Below are positions 1-8,646 of a stretch of DNA of 46,690 nt, piece after piece. Below the pieces are notes generated by a model that saw only the letters and a list, made by a program, of their open reading frames with translations, was not told the DNA's origin and made no database searches. The stretch comes from Oscillospiraceae bacterium. GTDB taxonomy: Bacteria; Bacillota_A; Clostridia; Oscillospirales; Oscillospiraceae. The stretch's first letter is position 1. Each line of letters starts with the position of its first letter. The DNA is taken from contig SVLA01000002.1 of NCBI GenBank assembly GCA_015068175.1, positions 1-46,690 of the forward strand. The letters are read 5' to 3'. The position numbers and the translations under genes are program-made.

Positions 1-52
1 CTGTATACTCTACTTGCGTTTGATTTTGTTTCACACCTTAATTTTACGCCAA

Positions 53-91
53 CGCCCGGCTCTTGTACAGAGCCGGGCGCTGAATTTTTTT
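53..91 (+). terminator. Rho-independent terminator of a gene left of the window
   Basis: An 11-bp GC-rich stem (53-63 with 69-79, 5-base loop) is followed after five bases by seven T residues on the plus strand. It probably ends a plus-strand transcript entering from the left and converging on rny. Confidence 0.6.
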
Positions 92-92
92 A

Positions 93-123
93 GGGCTGCC
101 TCACTTTCTTAATGAGACAGCCC
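93..123 (-). terminator. Hairpin just after rny
   Basis: An imperfect inverted repeat (93-103 with 113-123) lies directly after the rny stop codon. On the minus strand it is followed by A residues, so it is not a classical terminator. With the next hairpin it may still protect or end the rny transcript. Confidence 0.35.
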
Positions 124-130
124 CAGATTT

Positions 131-1684
131 TTACTTTGCGTACTCCACAGCCTTGGTCTCGCGGATGACATTGACCTTGATCTGGCCGGGGTATTCCAGC
201 TCGGCCTCGATCTTCTTGGCAATGTCCCGGGCCAGCAGGGTCATGTTGTCCTCGGTGACCACCTCGGGCTTGACCATGATGCGGACCTCGCGGCCGGCCT
301 GGATAGCAAAAGCCTTGTCCACGCCGGGGTAGGAGCCGGTCAGCTCCTCCAGCTTCTGCAGACGGCGGATGTAGTTCTCCACGTTCTCACGGCGGGCGCC
401 GGGACGGGCGGCGGAAACGGCATCGGCGGCCTGGACCAGCACAGCGATAATGGTCTTGGGTTCCACGTCCCCATGGTGGGCTTCGATGGCGTTGACCACC
501 ACGGGATTTTCCTTGTACTTCCGGGCCAGGTCGGCACCAAGCTGCACATGGCTGCCCTCAACTTCGTGGTCGATGGACTTGCCCAGGTCATGCAGCAGGC
601 CGGCCCGCTTTGCCAGAGCCGGATCGATGCCCAGCTCGCTGGCCATCAGGCCGGCAATGTGGGCCACTTCCATGGAGTGATTCAGCACGTTCTGGCCGTA
701 AGAGGTACGGTACTTCTGGCGGCCCAGGATCTTGATGAGCTCGGGGTTCAGGTTGTGAACGCCGGTCTCGTAGCAGGCCCGCTCGCCTTCCTCCCGGATG
801 GTGCGGTCCACTTCCTTCCGGGCCTTTTCCACCATATCCTCGATACGGGTGGGATGGATGCGGCCGTCGGCGATGAGCTTTTCCAGAGCCAGTCTTGCGA
901 TCTCCCGGCGGACGGGGTCGAAGGAGGACACGGTGATGGCTTCGGGGGTATCATCGATGATCAGATCCACACCGGTGATGGTCTCCAGGGTGCGGATGTT
1001 GCGGCCTTCGCGGCCGATGATGCGGCCCTTCATTTCGTCGTTGGGCAGGGCCACCACGGAAACGGTGGCTTCCGCGGCATGGTCGGCGGCGCAGCGCTGG
1101 ATGGCGATGGCCAGGATCTCCCGGGCGCGGTCTTCCGCCTCTTCCTTCATCTGCTCCTCGATCTGGCGGATCTTCACCGCGGTCTCGTGGCGGACTTCCT
1201 CCTCCACGCTCTGCAGCAGGAAGTTCTTCGCCTGCTCCTGGGTCAGACCGGAGATGCTCTCCAGGGTGGCCAACTGGGCGGCCTTGATCTTGTCGGCCTC
1301 GGCCTGAGTCTCAGCGACCTTCAGCAACTTCTGGGCCAGTTCATCTTCCTTGCGTTCAAATGCTTCGATCTTCTTATCGAGGGCGATCTCCTTCTGTTCC
1401 AACCGCCGCTCCTGCTTGGAGATCTCGGCACGGCGTTCCTTAACTTCCTTTTCGTACTCTGTGCGGGATTTATGGATCTCATCCTTGGCTTCCAGCAGCA
1501 TTTCTTTCTTTCGGCTTTCGCCGCTGCGGATGGCTTCGTTGATCAGACGGGTGGCTTCCAGCTCCGCGGAGCCGATCTCCTTCTCCGCGAATCTCTTCCG
1601 CAGAGCGATACCCACAACGATACCCACGCCGATGCCGATAGCTGCGGCAGCGATGATGAGAATAATGGCGAACATCTTATCCAT
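131..1684 (-). CDS. rny: Ribonuclease Y
   Basis: 517-residue membrane-anchored endoribonuclease that starts mRNA decay in Firmicutes. The order seen is a single N-terminal transmembrane helix (about 4-25), a long charged coiled coil (about 35-200), a KH RNA-binding domain with [11 protein letters not shown], then an HD domain with NHSMEVAH and LLHDLGK supplying the metal-binding His-Asp pair. Length fits the family (about 520). The open frame extends 67 codons further upstream, but that stretch is unlike the family. ATG at 1684 has an AGGAGG ribosome site at about 1697-1703, so I take it as the start. It is monocistronic, with its own promoter about 220 bases upstream. Confidence 0.95.
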   Translation of the reverse strand: MDKMFAIILIIAAAAIGIGVGIVVGIALRKRFAEKEIGSAELEATRLINEAIRSGESRKKEMLLEAKDEIHKSRTEYEKEVKERRAEISKQERRLEQKEIALDKKIEAFERKEDELAQKLLKVAETQAEADKIKAAQLATLESISGLTQEQAKNFLLQSVEEEVRHETAVKIRQIEEQMKEEAEDRAREILAIAIQRCAADHAAEATVSVVALPNDEMKGRIIGREGRNIRTLETITGVDLIIDDTPEAITVSSFDPVRREIARLALEKLIADGRIHPTRIEDMVEKARKEVDRTIREEGERACYETGVHNLNPELIKILGRQKYRTSYGQNVLNHSMEVAHIAGLMASELGIDPALAKRAGLLHDLGKSIDHEVEGSHVQLGADLARKYKENPVVVNAIEAHHGDVEPKTIIAVLVQAADAVSAARPGARRENVENYIRRLQKLEELTGSYPGVDKAFAIQAGREVRIMVKPEVVTEDNMTLLARDIAKKIEAELEYPGQIKVNVIRETKAVEYAK

Positions 1685-1899
1685 AATTCTGAACGCACCT
1701 CCTTCACATAAAATAGGCAAAGCCGGAAGGGGGTGGCGCAATGGACCCCAGGTGTAATATATGACTATATGATATTGTAAGACAGTATATATATAGAATA
1801 TACAACGCCGCGAGGCGCAGAACGCATTTCCCCGGCTTTTGCCGGATATCCATGAAACGTCGGGGCACGAGCCCATTCGACGCACATTATACCATAATC

Positions 1900-1928
1900 A
1901 TTTTACCGACAAATGTCCGCCTTGTCAA
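1900..1928 (-). promoter_or_regulatory. rny promoter and long leader
   Basis: On the minus strand TTGACA (1928-1923) and TAAAAT (1905-1900) are 17 bases apart, a near-consensus housekeeping promoter. A second -10-like TATAAT lies at 1891-1886. The gene-free stretch 1685-2052 therefore holds a roughly 200-base rny leader with a small GC hairpin near 1831-1845. I recognise no riboswitch in it. Confidence 0.6.
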
Positions 1929-2052
1929 GTGGATTTTGTACAAATCCCCGACACATTATTTTCCCGCGGGCGCACAGAGGGTGGGGACCTGCTCCCGCCG
2001 CTATGGCCCGGGCGCGCATTGCCCGTCCGCCCAGGCCCCAAAGACCGCAAAA

Positions 2053-2079
2053 GGTCCCGGCAGAACCTCTGCCGGGACC
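2053..2079 (-). terminator. Terminator after the esterase gene
   Basis: A perfect 12-bp stem (2053-2064 with 2068-2079, 3-base loop) lies seven bases after the esterase stop codon. On the minus strand it is followed by TTTT, which fits a Rho-independent terminator. Confidence 0.7.
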
Positions 2080-2086
2080 AAAATCT

Positions 2087-3430
2087 TTATTCACCCACCG
2101 CTTTATTGGTCAGCATGGTGCAGATCATCTTCACCATGGAAGGCTTCCCCATGGCCGTGGGCTTCTCGCCCAGGATCATCACCCGGTGCTGTCCCTTGCC
2201 GGACGCGACCCAGGTGGGCAGTTCCCCGGTGTGATTGGGATTGCCGGTCCGGGCAAAATTGCACAGATAGGCCACCATCTGGCGGCTCAGATCGTAGTCC
2301 TTCCGCTCCATGGGCCGCCAGCAGTTGGGCAGGGTACCGAACCAGTACCACAGATCGGAAGAATGCCAGGCGCCGTTGTCATCGCCGGGCAGCATCCGGT
2401 CGAAATACCAGGTGTAGCCGGGCTTCTCCCGGCCGGCGATCCATTTCCGGGCCATGCTCTGCAGCACCGGGGGCGCCATGTCATGGCTGGTGGAGCCGGC
2501 CATGTAGGGCAGATCGTGGGGCACCGCCCCCGCCACGGAGAACCGGCCGTCCTGCACGGGGAACGCCGCCCCCGCGCCGCCCTTGACCTCCTTTTTGGCG
2601 GTCTGCCACGCTTCGAACAGCTTTTCCACCGGCAATGCCCGGAACTGCTCCAGATCCTTACAGCCGCAGCGGGTCATGACTTCCTGCCAGAATGCGCAGG
2701 ATTTTTCCACGGTGCTGGCCAGCATGCCGCCCAAACCGCAGCCGCTGGACATGACGGCCTTCTGGAACAGACCCTTGGTCATGGGACTGCAGCTCTGGAG
2801 CTGGACGCTGGCCGCGCCGGCGCTCTGGCCCATGATGGTGATATTCTCCGGGTCGCCGCCAAATGCGGCAATATTGTCCTTCACCCAGAGAATAGCGGTC
2901 ATCTGGTCATAAAGGCCGTAGTTGCCGGTGAAGCCGCCGGTTTCCTCCGCCAGTTGGGGCAGGCACACAAAACCCATAGGTCCCAGGCGGTAGTTCAGGG
3001 TCACGCCGATGATGCCCTCCGCGGGCCAAACGGGGCCGTCGAAATGCTTTTCGTGGCCGCAGCCGCCGGTGAAGCCGCCGCCGTGGATGTACACCAGTAC
3101 CGGCAATTTATCCCCATCCTTGGCATTTTCCGGGGTAAAGACGTTCAGAAACAGACAATCTTCGCTGTAAGTGTAGGTCTCGCCCCTGCGGAACTCGTTA
3201 TAGTAGAAGATCTTCTTCAGATTGTCCTCTTCATTGTAAAAGGCCCGGGGCTGATAGGAGCAATGGCCGTAGGCGCTGGCGTCATAAACGCCCGCCCAGC
3301 CGGTGACCTGCCTGGGATATTCCCAGCGGCCGGCGGTGGCATAGCGGATGCCCTTGTAGGCCACGGTACCCGCCACCCGGCCGGCGGTGCCCCGCACCGG
3401 GCCGCAGGGGGTGTTGACGATATATTCCAT
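2087..3430 (-). CDS. Carboxylesterase type B family protein
   Basis: 447-residue alpha/beta hydrolase of the carboxylesterase / p-nitrobenzyl esterase family, probably cleaving an ester on a plant-derived or xenobiotic substrate. Visible motifs are EDCLFLNV (90-97), the oxyanion-hole HGGG (116-119), the nucleophile elbow GQSAG with Ser203, and GAWHSSDLWYWFG near the C-terminus with the likely catalytic His. There is no signal peptide, so it is cytoplasmic. It is somewhat shorter than typical members (480-550). ATG at 3430 follows a GGGAGG site. It lies 68 bases after a GPH-type symporter on the same strand, which suggests the symporter imports its substrate and the divergent AraC protein controls both. 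Confidence 0.88.
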   Translation of the reverse strand: MEYIVNTPCGPVRGTAGRVAGTVAYKGIRYATAGRWEYPRQVTGWAGVYDASAYGHCSYQPRAFYNEEDNLKKIFYYNEFRRGETYTYSEDCLFLNVFTPENAKDGDKLPVLVYIHGGGFTGGCGHEKHFDGPVWPAEGIIGVTLNYRLGPMGFVCLPQLAEETGGFTGNYGLYDQMTAILWVKDNIAAFGGDPENITIMGQSAGAASVQLQSCSPMTKGLFQKAVMSSGCGLGGMLASTVEKSCAFWQEVMTRCGCKDLEQFRALPVEKLFEAWQTAKKEVKGGAGAAFPVQDGRFSVAGAVPHDLPYMAGSTSHDMAPPVLQSMARKWIAGREKPGYTWYFDRMLPGDDNGAWHSSDLWYWFGTLPNCWRPMERKDYDLSRQMVAYLCNFARTGNPNHTGELPTWVASGKGQHRVMILGEKPTAMGKPSMVKMICTMLTNKAVGE

Positions 3431-3458
3431 GGATTTACCTCCCGTAATAAGACGTTCA

Positions 3459-3481
3459 GCGGCGCGGCATCGCCGCGCCGC
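3459..3481 (-). other. Strong hairpin between symporter and esterase
   Basis: A perfect 10-bp all-GC stem with a 3-base loop (3459-3468 with 3472-3481) sits in the 68-base gap of this two-gene operon. No T run follows, so mRNA processing or differential stability is more likely than termination. Confidence 0.45.
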
Positions 3482-3498
3482 CGAGGGGTGAACGGAAA

Positions 3499-4839
3499 TT
3501 ATTCAGCAGACTCGATCTCGCCAGCGGAAGCCTTCTGCTCCGCCTTGAACGCTGCCATGGCGGCCCGCTTCTCCGGAGTGATGTTCCAGACGAACTTGAA
3601 GGCGGCCCAGGAGCCCAGGATGAACACAGCGGGAACCAGCACGCACAGGATCTTCAGGCCGAAGATGGTACCGGCGGTCTGCACTTCGGCAGTGCCCTGG
3701 TAGCCGATCCAGCCCAGACCGTACAGAGCGCAGCCCTGACCGATGGTCTGGCCGATCCGGCGGGACAGATTGAAGGTGCCGTAGATGGAGCCTTCGGTCC
3801 GTTTGCCGGTGATGTATTCATTGTAGTCGATGGCTTCGCCCACCAGGCCCCACTGCATCTGGATGGAGACCATGGCAAAGCCGGAGCCGATGCCCAGGAT
3901 CACGCCGTGGACCAGGGGAGGAACTTCCATAGTCAGGTGCATGACGAACAGCAGACCGCAGATGGCGCCGCCGATCAGCAGGGAGTAGCGGATCAGCTTC
4001 TCCAGACCCAGCTTCTTACACATGAAGGGCACAGCGATCATGGAGCCGATCATGAAGGGGCTGGACAGCGCGGAGGCGATGGACTGGTAGGTCAGGTCGT
4101 GGTAAACGGCGCTGTACATATAGCCGCCCAGTGTCTGGGTAGCATACTGCATCAGGCAGATGCACACGCCATGGATGCACAGAGCAACGAAGGGACGGTT
4201 GTTCTTGATGACCACCAGGATGTCGGAGAACTTGATGTCATCAGCCTTGGCTTCTGCGCCGACTTCGGTGCGCTCTTCGGTGAAGTAGTAGTGCAGGAAG
4301 CAGACAACAAAGCCCACAACGGCGCAGGAAATGCCGGCCACCATAAAACCGGTGGAATTGCGGTCACCGCCGAACATCTCGACGATCACGGGGCCCAGCA
4401 GGCCGGGGATCATGTTGCCGATCATGGAGCCCACGCCACGGGCGGAGGACAGAGAAGCGCGCTCGGAGTCGTTGGTGGACATGGCGCTCAGCAGGGAACC
4501 CATGGGGATATTATACATGGTGTAAGCTGCTTCGTACAGGATCTTGCAGGAGAACAGCATCACAACGGTGGCAATGCCATCGAAGAACGTGGGCACCGTC
4601 CACAGCGCAATGGCGGTCACAGCCAGCAACGGGGTTGCCCGCAGCAGCCAGGGGCGGAACTTGCCGTTCTTGTTTTTGTGACGGGCAAAAGCCTTGTCCA
4701 TCAGAGCGCCCATCATGGGATCATTGATGGCGTCCCAAATGGTCCAGATGATCACCAGGGTGCCCAGCAAAGTGGGATCGACGCCCAGGGCGTTGGTGCA
4801 GTACATGGTGAACAGGGTGCCCATGAGGGTAAAGGTCAT
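3499..4839 (-). CDS. GPH-family (MelB-like) sugar:cation symporter, interrupted at its 5' end
   Basis: Twelve-helix major-facilitator protein of the glycoside-pentoside-hexuronide:cation symporter family. The open part is 446 residues. The true family N-terminus starts at ATG 4914 behind a GGAGG site and reads MANEPKNGLTKKHWFGYMFGD, then meets TGA (4851-4849) exactly where the family has an aromatic residue in the GD-F/W-G motif. Reading could restart at ATG 4839, behind a GAGGCGG sequence, and would keep most of helix 1. TGA is an ordinary stop in many neighbouring genes (parA, parB, metG), so this is a nonsense mutation, a sequencing error or a two-start arrangement. I call the function from the body of the protein. 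Whether it is active is uncertain. Confidence 0.75.
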   Translation of the reverse strand: MTFTLMGTLFTMYCTNALGVDPTLLGTLVIIWTIWDAINDPMMGALMDKAFARHKNKNGKFRPWLLRATPLLAVTAIALWTVPTFFDGIATVVMLFSCKILYEAAYTMYNIPMGSLLSAMSTNDSERASLSSARGVGSMIGNMIPGLLGPVIVEMFGGDRNSTGFMVAGISCAVVGFVVCFLHYYFTEERTEVGAEAKADDIKFSDILVVIKNNRPFVALCIHGVCICLMQYATQTLGGYMYSAVYHDLTYQSIASALSSPFMIGSMIAVPFMCKKLGLEKLIRYSLLIGGAICGLLFVMHLTMEVPPLVHGVILGIGSGFAMVSIQMQWGLVGEAIDYNEYITGKRTEGSIYGTFNLSRRIGQTIGQGCALYGLGWIGYQGTAEVQTAGTIFGLKILCVLVPAVFILGSWAAFKFVWNITPEKRAAMAAFKAEQKASAGEIESAE

Positions 4840-4971
4840 ACAGCCGCCTCAGTCGCCAAACATATAGCCAAACCAATGCTTTTTGGTCAGGCCGTTCTTA
4901 GGTTCGTTTGCCATAAGAATGTTCCTCCAATTTTTCTTTTTTGCGAAAGCCACACTTCCGCAACATGGATG

Positions 4972-4999
4972 TTTATATATTACATAACTATGAATGCAA
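4972..4999 (-). promoter_or_regulatory. Candidate promoter of the symporter-esterase operon
   Basis: On the minus strand TTGCAT (4999-4994) and TATAAA (4977-4972) are 16 bases apart, about 60 bases before ATG 4914. The surrounding AT-rich stretch contrasts with the GC-rich genes. Confidence 0.4.
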
Positions 5000-5013
5000 A
5001 GTAAATTGTAATA

Positions 5014-5055
5014 ATTGCAACAAACCTTGCTATTCTTGCAATTTCGTGATAAAAT
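5014..5055 (+). promoter_or_regulatory. araC promoter with inverted-repeat candidate operator
   Basis: TTGCTA (5027-5032) and TAAAAT (5050-5055) are 17 bases apart on the plus strand and would serve the AraC gene. A perfect 7-bp inverted repeat, ATTGCAA (5014-5020) and TTGCAAT (5036-5042), overlaps this promoter between the two divergent units. It is a plausible binding site for the AraC protein, by inference only. Confidence 0.45.
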
Positions 5056-5082
5056 AGCAAAAAACTCGCAGGAGGGCCGCCG

Positions 5083-6039
5083 ATGAAGCTGGGCGAATTA
5101 CAAAAACTGGCAAAAGCCATCCCCAATTTCCAGGATGCCCAGGCCCCGGAGCTGATGCGCCGGCGGCTTGTGGAACTGGGCCTGGACCCCAATATGCTCT
5201 ACCAGGAGCTGGAAATGACCTCCCCTTATGTGGACACCCACCGGGACACCAGCTACGCCGGCGCCCCCATGCAGCTCCACAGCCACACTTTTTTCGAACT
5301 GCTCTACTGCTGCAACGATTGCGGCGCGGAATACCTGGTGGGCTCCGAGCGCTACCGCCTCCGGGAGGGAGACATTATCTTCGTGCCCCCGGGCGTCAGC
5401 CACCGGCCCCTTCTTCCGGAGAATATGTCCCAGCCCTACAAACGTTACGTTTTGTGGCTGAGTATGGAGTTCATGGAGATCTACGCCCAATTTTTCCCCT
5501 ATCCCTTCACGGAAAAGCAGGCCCAGGCCAGTATGCTCCGGGTCAGCGGCCATCGCCGGGAGGCTCTGCGGGAGCTGTTCCGCGCCGGCGTCCGGGAGGC
5601 GGAGGCCCGGGCCGACGGCTGGGAATCGGCGGTGGTGGGCAACACCATGATCCTCCTGACCCAGATCAAACGGGCCACCGACGAGCGCCCCGCGTGGCTG
5701 CTGAAGGCGGAAAAACCGGAACTTCCGGACCGGATCATGGCCTACATCGAGGCCAATTACACCCGGGAGATCCGCCTTTCCGACCTGGCCAAGGCCCATT
5801 TCGTCAGCTCCAGCACCGTCAGCCATCTGTTCAAGGACAAATTGGGCGTCAGTTTCTACCGCTACGTCACCCAGCGGCGGCTCATCGCCGCCAAGACCTT
5901 CATCGAGCAGGGGGCGTTGCTGGAGGACGTGGCCGCCCGGACCGGTTTTGCGGATTATTCCGGTTTTTACCGGGCCTTCAAACGGGAATACGGCATCTCC
6001 CCCCGGCAATACCGCGCCCTGCAGGAAAACCGCGCCTGA
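5083..6039 (+). CDS. AraC-family transcriptional regulator
   Basis: 318-residue regulator with an N-terminal cupin-like sensor domain (about 55-130, with HSHTFFELLYCCNDC and GDIIFVPPGVSHRP) and a C-terminal double helix-turn-helix (about 215-312, with LSDLAKAHFVSSSTVSHLFK and the family signature DVAARTGFADYSGFYRAFKREYG). ATG at 5083 follows GGAGGG. It is divergent from the symporter-esterase operon with a 168-base gap, so it most likely senses the sugar or glycoside imported there and activates that operon. The ligand is unknown. Confidence 0.92.
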   Translation: MKLGELQKLAKAIPNFQDAQAPELMRRRLVELGLDPNMLYQELEMTSPYVDTHRDTSYAGAPMQLHSHTFFELLYCCNDCGAEYLVGSERYRLREGDIIFVPPGVSHRPLLPENMSQPYKRYVLWLSMEFMEIYAQFFPYPFTEKQAQASMLRVSGHRREALRELFRAGVREAEARADGWESAVVGNTMILLTQIKRATDERPAWLLKAEKPELPDRIMAYIEANYTREIRLSDLAKAHFVSSSTVSHLFKDKLGVSFYRYVTQRRLIAAKTFIEQGALLEDVAARTGFADYSGFYRAFKREYGISPRQYRALQENRA

Positions 6040-6071
6040 CCCCAATTTGCAAAAAATTCAAAAATTGGGGG

Positions 6072-6100
6072 CAGACAAGCGGCCCAAAGTGTGATATACT
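6072..6100 (+). promoter_or_regulatory. Promoter of the DUF3810-rsmG unit
   Basis: Extended -10 TGATATACT (6092-6100) with a weak CAGACA -35 (6072-6077), spacing 17. Just upstream an inverted repeat, CCCCAATTT and AAATTGGGG, follows the araC stop and may act as its terminator. Confidence 0.45.
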
Positions 6101-6146
6101 ATTAAAAGCTATCAGCATTTGACTACCCAAACAGGAGGTACTTCCT

Positions 6147-7328
6147 TTGAAATATTGGCGCGGTTATATCGCAGCGGCCCTTTGCGCTGCTTTGACCCTG
6201 GCGCTCATGGCCTTTTCCGAGAGCCACGGCGCCCTGGTGGACATGATCTACCCCTATGCCTCCCGGCTGATCCAGACCAGCCTGGCGGATTGGACCGCCG
6301 GCGTTGAATTCTGCCTTTGGCAGCTCGTCGTCATTGTTTTGGGCGTGGTGGCCCTGGCCAGCATCGTGGTGATGATCGCCCTGCGCTGGAACTTTTTCCA
6401 GTGGTTGGGTTGGGTCCTGGCCACCTGCAGTTTTCTGTATATGCTCCACACCGGCGTGTACGGCCTGAATTCCTATGCCGGCCCTCTGGCCGACGATATT
6501 CGCCTGGAACTGGCGGATTTTACCACCACCGAACTGGCGGACGCCACCCGTTATTATATGCAGCAGGCCGATGCCCTTTCCACCCAGGTGCCCCGGAATG
6601 CCGACGGCACCCCCAATTACCCCACTTTTGAAGAACTGGCCGCCATGGCCCACGAAGGTTTTGACGATCTGACCCACAATCAGTATTTCGCCGTGTTCTC
6701 CGGCTCCGGCCAGCCGGTGAAAAAATTGGGTTGGGCGGATCTGTACACCTCCATGGGCATCACCGGCGTGACCATGCCCCTGACCGGCGAAGCCGCCGTG
6801 AACCCCCAGACCCCGGTGGTGGCTCAGCCCTTCGTCATGTGCCATGAAATGTGCCACCGCACCTGCATCGCCCTGGAACGGGACGCCAATCTGGGCGCCT
6901 ACCTGGCCTGCATCGCCCATTCCGACCCCATTTACCAGTATTCCGGCTATTATATGGCCTACCGCTACTGCTATAATGCCCTGGTCAGCGTGGGTACCAC
7001 CGCCGCCCGGGCCGCCGCCAGTCAGATCGCCTCTGAAATGGGCCAGCTCCTGCGGCAGGATCTGCAGTATTACAACGATTTCTTCAATCAGCACCGGAAC
7101 GAGACCGCCAGCAGCATCGCCAACACCGCCAACGACAACTACATCAAGGCCAGCGGCGATGATGCCGGCGTTGCATCCTATGATCAGGTCTCCGACCTGC
7201 TGGTGAGCTGGTATATCCAGGAGATCTACCTGCCCGCCCACCAGGAAGAGATCGAGCAGTTCGATCCCATGGACCGCAACGATGTGGATCTGTCCGAAAA
7301 TCCCACCCAGCCCACGGAGGTCCCCTGA
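6147..7328 (+). CDS. DUF3810 family membrane protein with HExxH motif
   Basis: 393-residue membrane protein. I see hydrophobic helices at about 7-27, 48-68 and 85-100, then a soluble region. The segment VMCHEMCHRTCIALERDANLGAYLA carries HExxH at 233-237 and a downstream E-R-D-A-N, the layout of a zinc-metalloprotease-like site characteristic of DUF3810. No substrate is known. The start is TTG at 6147, chosen because AGGAGG (6133-6138) lies eight bases before it. Its TGA overlaps the rsmG ATG (TGATG), so the two genes are translationally coupled. Confidence 0.8.
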   Translation: MKYWRGYIAAALCAALTLALMAFSESHGALVDMIYPYASRLIQTSLADWTAGVEFCLWQLVVIVLGVVALASIVVMIALRWNFFQWLGWVLATCSFLYMLHTGVYGLNSYAGPLADDIRLELADFTTTELADATRYYMQQADALSTQVPRNADGTPNYPTFEELAAMAHEGFDDLTHNQYFAVFSGSGQPVKKLGWADLYTSMGITGVTMPLTGEAAVNPQTPVVAQPFVMCHEMCHRTCIALERDANLGAYLACIAHSDPIYQYSGYYMAYRYCYNALVSVGTTAARAAASQIASEMGQLLRQDLQYYNDFFNQHRNETASSIANTANDNYIKASGDDAGVASYDQVSDLLVSWYIQEIYLPAHQEEIEQFDPMDRNDVDLSENPTQPTEVP

Positions 7329-8029
7329 TGAGCATCATGCACGATACCCTGCGGGCCGGCCTGCCGGCCCTGGGCCTGGAACTGCCGGAAGACATCACCC
7401 GGCGGCTGTGCGCCTTCGGCGAAGCCATGGTGAAGCAGAATGAAGTGATGAACCTCACCGGCATCACGGAGCCGTCCGCCGTGGCCAAGCTCCACCTGCT
7501 GGATTCTTTGACGGTCCTCTGCTGCGCCGATCTGAAAGGGAAGACCCTCATTGACGTGGGCTGCGGCGCCGGATTTCCCGGGGTGCCCGTGGCCATCGGC
7601 TGCCCCGAAGCCAAAGTGACCCTGCTGGATTCCCTGGGCAAGCGGATGAATTGGCTGGAAGCGGTGGTGCCCACCCTGGGCGTGGAGGCCAAATATATCA
7701 CCGCCCGGGCCGAAGAAGCCGTCACCACCTGCCGGGAGCAGTACGATTTTGCCGCCAGCCGGGCCGTTGCGCGGCTGAATATCCTGCTGGAGCTGACGGC
7801 GCCCTACGTGAAAGTGGGCGGCGCCGTCATCGCCCTGAAGGGTCCCGCCGCCCGTGAAGAGCTGGCCGAGGCGAAAAACGCCGTCCAAACGCTGGGATTG
7901 AAGTTGGAGGAAGTCCGGGATTTCACCTTTGACGATGCCACCCACAGCGTCATCGTCCTGCGGAAGGTCCGGCCCACCCCCACCGCCTATCCCCGCCGCT
8001 ACGCCAAGATCAAACAGGCCCCCCTGTAA
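7328..8029 (+). CDS. rsmG: 16S rRNA (guanine-527-N7)-methyltransferase RsmG
   Basis: 233-residue SAM-dependent methyltransferase that modifies G527 of 16S rRNA. Motifs are NLTGITEP and LHLLDSL near residues 39-58, the SAM loop DVGCGAGFPG (about 75-84), the ASRAVARL segment, and the family C-terminal tail YPRRYAKIKQAPL. It starts by one-base overlap with the DUF3810 gene and is followed by a terminator. In many Firmicutes rsmG lies beside parA-parB; here it is about 16 kb away, which suggests rearrangement around the origin. Confidence 0.95.
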   Translation: MSIMHDTLRAGLPALGLELPEDITRRLCAFGEAMVKQNEVMNLTGITEPSAVAKLHLLDSLTVLCCADLKGKTLIDVGCGAGFPGVPVAIGCPEAKVTLLDSLGKRMNWLEAVVPTLGVEAKYITARAEEAVTTCREQYDFAASRAVARLNILLELTAPYVKVGGAVIALKGPAAREELAEAKNAVQTLGLKLEEVRDFTFDDATHSVIVLRKVRPTPTAYPRRYAKIKQAPL

Positions 8030-8035
8030 AAAACC

Positions 8036-8068
8036 AAAAGGAACGGTCTCCGCGACCGTTCCTTTTTT
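8036..8068 (+). terminator. rsmG terminator
   Basis: Stem AAAGGAACGGTC paired with GACCGTTCCTTT across a 5-base loop, running into a six-T tract, seven bases after the rsmG stop. An almost identical hairpin recurs at 8392-8424. Confidence 0.85.
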
Positions 8069-8126
8069 CAGACTGTCAAAAAAGTCCTATTCCAACGTCA
8101 GCGCTGATCAATACGCACCGTACCAA

Positions 8127-8289
8127 AGCCTCCCTTGTGTAAAGGGAGGTGGGTCGGCGCAAGCCGACCCGGAGGGATTGTGCAGAGAAAAGGTATGATT
8201 TACCATTGATTTTCGGCGAAATCGTAATATGGTACCGCATCAATCCCTCAGTCACGCTGCTCGCGTGACAGCTCCCTTTACACAAGGCT
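8127..8289. repeat. Inverted pair of palindromic intergenic repeats
   Basis: Two related units of about 50 bases face each other: 8127-8181 (around CCCTTGTGTAAAGGGAGG, then a GTCGG/CCGAC hairpin, then GGAGGGATTG) and 8241-8289 (around CAATCCCTCAGTCACG and CCCTTTACACAAGG). They belong to the two-hairpin repeat superfamily seen in most gaps of this window. No gene is visible in 8030-8646. Confidence 0.6.
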
Positions 8290-8391
8290 GCGCCCGCAGG
8301 CGCGTTTCGGAGCGCAACCGCCGCAGGCGGCTCTTAGCGCGGAGATGAGCCTTGGGCGCTCCCGCGCCAGAGGGTTCTTTGACAAGCTCCC

Positions 8392-8424
8392 AAAAGGAAC
8401 GGTCTCCACGACCGTTCCTTTTTT
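8392..8424 (+). terminator. Second copy of the rsmG-type terminator hairpin
   Basis: Stem AAAGGAACGGTC with GACCGTTCCTTT and a T6 tract, differing from 8036-8068 only in the loop. No plus-strand gene ends here, so it looks like a duplicated terminator bracketing the 8127-8289 repeats. Confidence 0.55.
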
Positions 8425-8502
8425 GTCTCTGCGCCGCATCGCCCCTGCACCCGCCATCGCAGGGCGCCGGCTGTCTTCCGCCGCGCGGCCGCAGGCCGCC
8501 TT

Positions 8503-8625
8503 GGCTCCCCTTGTCAGGGGAGCTGGCGAAAATCTTTGATTTTCGCCTGAGGGGTAGCGGTTCTCTCCCTCCGTCATTTGATTCGCAAATGCCACCTCCC
8601 CCAGAGGGGGAGGCAAGGGGTGCGG
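8503..8625. repeat. Two-hairpin intergenic repeats
   Basis: 8503-8555 contains CTCCCCTTGTCAGGGGAG followed by a GGCGAAAATC/GATTTTCGCC hairpin. 8566-8625 contains a CATTTG/CAAATG hairpin, the constant CCACCT linker, a CTCCCCCAGAGGGGGAG hairpin and an AAGGGG tail. Both are noncoding. Confidence 0.6.
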
Positions 8626-8646
8626 CGCTGCTGCAGGGGCGGCTAT

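Noticed and set aside
473..1711. Long plus-strand open frame (412 codons) opposite rny
   Set aside because: It is antisense to a clear RNase Y gene, has no family-like sequence, and arises from codon bias in GC-rich DNA.
4849..4851. TGA read as selenocysteine or reassigned Trp
   Set aside because: TGA ends parA, parB, metG and other genes here, so it is not reassigned. The family has no Sec at this position, and I see no convincing SECIS-like structure.
8030..8646. tRNA or small structured RNA gene in the hairpin-rich gap
   Set aside because: The hairpins match dispersed repeats and terminators; no cloverleaf or known RNA motif is visible.
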